Source: Ruminococcus sp. UBA3387
GTDB taxonomy: Bacteria > Bacillota > Clostridia > Oscillospirales > Ruminococcaceae
Assembly: GCA_002358895.1 (NCBI GenBank)
Contig: DEPR01000034.1
Span: 9,228 to 26,373 of the forward strand
DNA: 17,146 nt
Reading direction: 5' to 3'
Below are positions 12,831 to 17,146 of the stretch, piece by piece. The notes under the pieces are model-generated. The model saw nothing but the letters and a program-made list of their open reading frames with translations. It was not told the DNA's origin and did not search any database. The translations under genes and the position numbers were made by a program. Positions within the stretch are counted from its first letter, which is position 1. Each line of letters starts with the position of its first letter.

Positions 12831-15296
12831 ATGCGTGGTGTGTTTATGGTTGCAAAGGTTGCAATCAGTCGTGCTGCATATAGCTTTGACTGCGAATACA
12901 GTTACATGATTCCTGAGGGATTGAGAGAAAAAATTGCACCCGGTATGAGGGTGCTTGTGCCTTTTGGCAAGGGTAACAGGAAGTCTATAGGATTTGTTAC
13001 AAGAGTCTATGAGGAAACAGATTTTGATGAGAAGCTGAAGCCGATTATCAGCCTGATTGACGACCAATCACTTGTAACTGATGAGATGATGAAGATTATA
13101 ATGTGGCTGAAGGAGAATACCTTCTGTACCTATTATGATGCCTTCAAGTCGGTTGTGCCTGCAGGGTTCAGCTACAACTTTTCCCAGCAGTATACACTTG
13201 CAAATAAAAGTATTGACGAAAGCCAGCTTACCGAGCAGGAGCAGAATATGGTGGCTATGTTGAAACAGGCTGAAAATCAGCGTGAAATCAATAGCCTTCT
13301 TGATGCTTCGGGTAATCCGAAACGGAAAAAGCTTATCGAAAGCCTTGTGGATAAAGGCGTGCTTGAGGAAGTTGACCTGCTGAAAAGAAAAACCGGCGAC
13401 GAAACTGTAAAGATGATAAGGCTTTCTGATGAGTATGTGAACGGTGAGATGGAAATAAAGCTTACTGTGAAACAAGGGCTTGTGGTGAAGCTACTTGAAG
13501 AAAGTGGCTGTGCATCGGTTAAGGAAGCCTGCTATATGACAAACTGCACCTCGGCAATTATAAAAAGACTTGCCGAGAAGAATGTAATCACCGAGTTCAG
13601 GCAGGAAGTTATGCGTAATGCAATCGGTGAGATTAACGAGAAAATTAATATTGATGATATCGTCCTGAATGAGGAACAGCATAAGGCTTTTTCAGGAATA
13701 ATGAGCCTTGTGGAAAGAGAGAAGCCTGCAGGTGCCTTGCTTTATGGCGTAACAGGCAGTGGCAAAACTTCCGTTTTCTATCACCTTATAAATCGGGTGC
13801 TTGAAATGGGAAAAACAGCACTTATGCTTGTGCCTGAAATATCTCTCACACCACAAATGGTGAATAAGTTCAAAAGCCTTTTCGGTGAGAATATTGCCGT
13901 GCTTCATTCATCATTGTCCCTTGGACAGAGAATGGACGAATTCAAGAGAATAAAAAACGGTGAAGCAAGAATTGTTATCGGTACAAGGTCCGCCGTGTTT
14001 GCACCTTTGTCGGATATAGGGATTATCATTATGGACGAAGAGGGCGAGCATACCTATAAGTCGGAAACTTCGCCCAGGTATCACGCAAGAGATGTGGCAA
14101 TTCAGCGTTGCGGGCATAATAATTGCGTGCTTGTTATGGCGTCGGCTACACCGTCTCTTGAAAGCTTTTATTTCGCTAAGAACGGACGCTTTCACCTGTT
14201 TGAGCTGAAAAAGAGATTTTCCAAATCACAGCTTCCACAGGTGGAAATTATAGATTTGCAGACTGAGGCTGAAGCTGGAAATAACGGGCTTTTCAGCCGA
14301 CAGCTTGTTGACAGGATAAATGAAAATCTGAAGAAGAAAGAGCAGACAATTTTACTGCTTAACAGACGAGGATTTAATACATATGTGTCCTGCCTTGAGT
14401 GTAAACAGCCTGTGGTGTGCCATAATTGTAATATACCTCTGACTTATCATAAGAAAAATGATAAGCTTATGTGCCATTATTGTGGCTTTGTTGCAGATAA
14501 TACAGGGAAGTGTCCTGAGTGTGGTTCAGACCATCTGCATACAAGTGGCGTGGGCACACAGAGGGTTGAAGCTGAGTTGGAAAGACTTTTTCCTGATGCA
14601 AAAGTGCTGAGAATGGATGCAGACACAACCTTTTCAAAGTATTCCTATGAGGAAAAGTTCAGGGATTTTGAACTGGGTAAGTATGATATTATGCTCGGTA
14701 CACAGATGATAGCTAAAGGGCTTGATTTCCCCAATGTTACCCTTGTGGGTGTTCTGTCTTTGGATAAGGCACTTTTTACAGGTGATTTCAGAAGCTATGA
14801 GAGAACCTTTTCATTGATAACACAGGTGGCAGGCAGAAGTGGCAGAGGCGATAAGCAGGGGTGTGCATATATCCAGACCTTTGTGCCTGACCATTATGTT
14901 ATAAACCTTGCTGCAGAGCAGAATTTTGATGAGTTTTATAATCAGGAAATTGCTTTGCGACACGCACTTACATATCCACCATATTGCGATATCTGCGTTG
15001 TCAGCTTTGCAAGCGAGCTGGAAAGCAGAGCAATAACTGCTTCCGACTGGTTTGTGAGAGCAATGAAAGAGTATATAAAAAAGAATAAGATAAGTATTCC
15101 ACTCCGTGCTTTAGGTCCTGCACCTTGCACCCTTGAGAGAATAAATAAGAAATACAGATATCGTCTGATTCTGAAATGTAAAAATTCAAGAGAATTCAGA
15201 CATATGATGAGAGATTTGTTGATGGAGTTCTATAAGAACCGTGAGTTCGGTATGGTGAAGATTACAGCCGATATAAATGGCGATATAGGGCTTTAG
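12831..15296 (+). CDS. priA: Primosomal protein N', replication restart helicase
   Basis: PriA binds stalled or D-loop forks and starts reloading of the replicative helicase. The 821 residues fit the family. The N-terminal DNA-binding part (about 1-110) recognises the fork; a Walker A GVTGSGKT is at 306-313, followed by the LVPEISLTPQM segment. Walker B is MDEEGEHTYKS (D402, E403, E404), where the fourth position is Gly rather than the DEEH of E. coli PriA. RYHARDVA follows. A zinc-binding insertion carries paired Cys at 521/524, 530/533, 548/551 and 561/564. GTQMIAKGLDFPNV and QVAGRSGRG are the late helicase motifs. GGAGGG at 12817-12822, 8 bases before the ATG, supports the start at 12831. 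It precedes def by 15 bases in the conserved priA-def-fmt order. Confidence 0.97.
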   Translation: MRGVFMVAKVAISRAAYSFDCEYSYMIPEGLREKIAPGMRVLVPFGKGNRKSIGFVTRVYEETDFDEKLKPIISLIDDQSLVTDEMMKIIMWLKENTFCTYYDAFKSVVPAGFSYNFSQQYTLANKSIDESQLTEQEQNMVAMLKQAENQREINSLLDASGNPKRKKLIESLVDKGVLEEVDLLKRKTGDETVKMIRLSDEYVNGEMEIKLTVKQGLVVKLLEESGCASVKEACYMTNCTSAIIKRLAEKNVITEFRQEVMRNAIGEINEKINIDDIVLNEEQHKAFSGIMSLVEREKPAGALLYGVTGSGKTSVFYHLINRVLEMGKTALMLVPEISLTPQMVNKFKSLFGENIAVLHSSLSLGQRMDEFKRIKNGEARIVIGTRSAVFAPLSDIGIIIMDEEGEHTYKSETSPRYHARDVAIQRCGHNNCVLVMASATPSLESFYFAKNGRFHLFELKKRFSKSQLPQVEIIDLQTEAEAGNNGLFSRQLVDRINENLKKKEQTILLLNRRGFNTYVSCLECKQPVVCHNCNIPLTYHKKNDKLMCHYCGFVADNTGKCPECGSDHLHTSGVGTQRVEAELERLFPDAKVLRMDADTTFSKYSYEEKFRDFELGKYDIMLGTQMIAKGLDFPNVTLVGVLSLDKALFTGDFRSYERTFSLITQVAGRSGRGDKQGCAYIQTFVPDHYVINLAAEQNFDEFYNQEIALRHALTYPPYCDICVVSFASELESRAITASDWFVRAMKEYIKKNKISIPLRALGPAPCTLERINKKYRYRLILKCKNSREFRHMMRDLLMEFYKNREFGMVKITADINGDIGL

Positions 15297-15311
15297 AAAG
15301 GATAGATTATA

Positions 15312-15773
15312 ATGGCAATCAGAAATATCGTTTTAGAAGGCGATGATATTTTAAGAAAAGTTTGTAAGCCTGTTGAAAAATTTGATGAGAAGCTGTGGAC
15401 ATTGCTTGATGATATGGCTGAAACAATGGGGAAAGCCAATGGCGTGGGACTTGCAGGACCACAGGTGGGAATTCTTAGAAGAATTGTTGTTATTGATGCA
15501 GGTGAAGGGCTTTATGAGCTTATAAACCCTGAGATTACCTGGAAATCGGAAGAAACTCAGAGAGTACTTGAGGGATGTCTGTCCTGCCCTAATAAATGGG
15601 GATATACAACACGTCCTATGAAGGTTAAATTCAAGGCACAGAACAGAAACGGCGAATGGTATGAAAAAGAAGTGTCCGAGCTTTTTGCACAGGCTGTGTG
15701 CCACGAGCTTGCACATCTTGAGGGACAGCTTTTTGTTGATGTTGTAGAAGAATTTGTTGAAGTTGAAGAATAA
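15312..15773 (+). CDS. def: Peptide deformylase
   Basis: The enzyme removes the N-formyl group from nascent proteins. It has 153 residues, the size of short type-1 deformylases. Motif 1 is GVGLAGPQVG (44-53), motif 2 is EGCLSCP (87-93) with the metal ligand C89, and motif 3 is CHELAHLEG (130-138) with ligands H131 and H135 and catalytic E132. In motif 1 the second Ala of the common GLAAPQ is Gly, a substitution I believe is seen in some Clostridia. AAAGGA 9 bases upstream supports the start. It lies between priA and fmt, so the enzyme that removes the formyl group and the one that adds it are made together. Confidence 0.97.
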   Translation: MAIRNIVLEGDDILRKVCKPVEKFDEKLWTLLDDMAETMGKANGVGLAGPQVGILRRIVVIDAGEGLYELINPEITWKSEETQRVLEGCLSCPNKWGYTTRPMKVKFKAQNRNGEWYEKEVSELFAQAVCHELAHLEGQLFVDVVEEFVEVEE

Positions 15774-15795
15774 CAGGCATAAGTGAGGATAGCTG

Positions 15796-16731
15796 ATGAA
15801 TATAATTTTTATGGGAACACCTGATTTTGCCGTTCCCACATTGGACTTGCTTTATAAAACCGAAAAGCATAATGTTCAGGCTGTTTTTACCCAGCCTGAC
15901 AAGCCTAAGGGAAGAGGATATAAGCTTACTCCTCCACCGGTCAAGGTGCTTGCAGTTGAACATAATACTCCCGTTTATCAGCCTCAGAGCCTTAAAAATA
16001 ACGGCGAGGAGTATGTTGATATAATAAGGAAGCTGAACCCTGATTGTATCGTGGTTGCAGCTTATGGAAAGATTTTGCCGAAGGAAGTTCTTGATATACC
16101 GAAGTATGGCTGTGTGAATGTACACGGCTCACTTTTGCCGAAGTATCGTGGTGCAGGTCCTATACAGTGGGCTGTGCTTAACGACGAGGCAGAAACAGGT
16201 ATCACTACAATGCTTATGGGCGAGGGACTTGATACAGGTGATATGCTCCTGAAAAGAGCAACTCCAATCGGTGAGAATGAAACTGCAGCAGAGCTTTTTG
16301 ACAAACTTGCCGTAATGGGTGCAGAACTTCTGGTTGAAACACTTGACGCACTTGAACAGGGTAGTGTAATTCCTGAAAAGCAGAATGAAGACGAAGCATC
16401 CTATGCACCAATGCTTTCAAAGGATTTGTGTAATATTGATTTTTCACAGCCTGTGAGAAAAATTCATAAGCAGATTTGCGGGCTTTCCGATTGGCCTTGT
16501 GCCGTAACAATCCTTAACGGAAAACGCCTTAAAGTATATAAGTCTGAAATTGTTTCAGATAAGCCGACAGGTAAAGCTAATGGCGAGATTGTTAATAATA
16601 AGGACTTTTCCGTTGCCTGTAAGGACGGCGTTATCCGTTTTACAGAGATACAGGCTGAAGGCTCAAAGAGAATGAAAACTGATGATTACCTGAGAGGTAA
16701 GCCTGTGGAAATGGGAACAGTTTTAGGATAA
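15796..16731 (+). CDS. fmt: Methionyl-tRNA formyltransferase
   Basis: Fmt transfers a formyl group from 10-formyltetrahydrofolate to the initiator Met-tRNA. The 311 residues match the usual length. The N-terminal catalytic domain opens MNIIFMGTPDFAVPTLDLL, followed by the KPKGRG loop that contacts the initiator tRNA. The catalytic N108, H110 and D146 are seen in NVHGSLLPKYRGAGP and EGLDTGD; the SLLP motif is the family hallmark. The C-terminal OB-fold domain (about 205-311) binds tRNA. GAGGA (15785-15789) is 6 bases before the ATG. The gene follows def by 22 bases and precedes rsmB by 17 bases. Confidence 0.97.
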   Translation: MNIIFMGTPDFAVPTLDLLYKTEKHNVQAVFTQPDKPKGRGYKLTPPPVKVLAVEHNTPVYQPQSLKNNGEEYVDIIRKLNPDCIVVAAYGKILPKEVLDIPKYGCVNVHGSLLPKYRGAGPIQWAVLNDEAETGITTMLMGEGLDTGDMLLKRATPIGENETAAELFDKLAVMGAELLVETLDALEQGSVIPEKQNEDEASYAPMLSKDLCNIDFSQPVRKIHKQICGLSDWPCAVTILNGKRLKVYKSEIVSDKPTGKANGEIVNNKDFSVACKDGVIRFTEIQAEGSKRMKTDDYLRGKPVEMGTVLG

Positions 16732-16748
16732 TAATTCGGAGGAAAATA

Positions 16749-17146
16749 ATGAGCAATGCACGGGTAGTTGTGCTGAAATTGTTGACTAAGCTTGATAAGA
16801 ATTCATCATATTCAAATATCCTGCTTGATGACGGACTGAATAAATCTGACCTTGATTATCAGGATAAGAAGTTTGCGTCAGCCTTGTTTTATGGCGTGCT
16901 TGAACGGAGAATTACTCTTGACGCTGTCATAAGGAAGTATTCAAGCCGACCTGCAGATAAGCTGAATAATGATGTGAGAAATATATTGCGTATGGGAATC
17001 TATCAGCTTTTGTATATGGATTCCGTGCCCGATTCGGCAGCAGTAGACGAGTCGGTTAAAATGGCGAAGAAAAATAAAAATCCTGCTGTCAGTGGTTTTG
17101 TAAATGGATTGCTGAGAGCGTTTATAAGAGATGAAAAGAAACTGCC
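16749..17146 (+). CDS. rsmB: 16S rRNA m5C967 methyltransferase RsmB, N-terminal part (cut by window edge)
   Basis: RsmB methylates C967 of 16S rRNA. Only the first 132 codons are visible; the family is about 440 residues long, so the catalytic domain lies beyond the window. What is seen is a NusB-like RNA-binding domain: MSNARVVVLKLLTKLDKNSS, then DKKFASALFYGVLERRITLD, ILRMGIYQLLYMDSVPDSAAVDESVKMAKK (shown as family landmarks), and SGFVNGLLRAF. GGAGG (16738-16742) lies 6 bases before the ATG. A lone NusB could share this N-terminal domain, but place after fmt and the VDESVKMAKK and VNGLLR segments favour RsmB. Confidence 0.9.
   Translation, partial: MSNARVVVLKLLTKLDKNSSYSNILLDDGLNKSDLDYQDKKFASALFYGVLERRITLDAVIRKYSSRPADKLNNDVRNILRMGIYQLLYMDSVPDSAAVDESVKMAKKNKNPAVSGFVNGLLRAFIRDEKKL

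Overview
The window looks like a stretch of chromosome from a low-to-mid GC Gram-positive anaerobe of the Clostridia, most likely a Ruminococcus-like member of the Oscillospiraceae. Evidence for this is the strong AGGAGG-type ribosome binding sites, sigma-A-type promoters, AddA rather than RecB, RemA, and the conserved Firmicute order yicC-remA-gmk-rpoZ-priA-def-fmt-rsmB. The genus is inference; the phylum is well supported. No tRNA, rRNA, CRISPR array, insertion sequence, integrase or phage gene was seen, and no gap between genes exceeds 300 bases.

Left part (1-2678, minus strand): one operon, transcribed leftward from an extended -10 promoter at 2650-2678, encodes a 62-aa DUF951 protein, release factor 1 (prfA), threonylcarbamoyl-AMP synthase with a Sua5 domain (tsaC/sua5), and the start of dephospho-CoA kinase (coaE, cut by the window edge). 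It serves translation termination, tRNA t6A modification and CoA synthesis.

Middle (2679-8106, plus strand): a divergent promoter drives a secreted BspA-type leucine-rich-repeat protein and, 18 bases after it, a 49-codon open reading frame with a good ribosome binding site. A hairpin that may be a terminator follows. Next is addA, a 1213-aa helicase-nuclease of double-strand-break repair. Its usual partner addB is not next to it on either side within the window.

Right part (8107-17146, plus strand): glmS with its own promoter and a short AT-rich leader (no glmS ribozyme), followed by a HAD phosphatase. A further promoter at 10740-10768 starts the long housekeeping operon yicC, remA, gmk, rpoZ, priA, def, fmt, rsmB (last gene cut by the window edge). 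Within it, remA/gmk and gmk/rpoZ each overlap by 8 bases. It combines RNA turnover, biofilm-type regulation, GMP phosphorylation, RNA polymerase assembly, replication restart, the N-formylmethionine cycle and 16S rRNA methylation.

Most of the window is ordinary housekeeping. The accessory part is the LRR protein plus small-peptide cassette at 2721-4419. All four promoters recognised have exactly 17-base spacers and a TGn extension of the -10 box. No complete novel system is visible.
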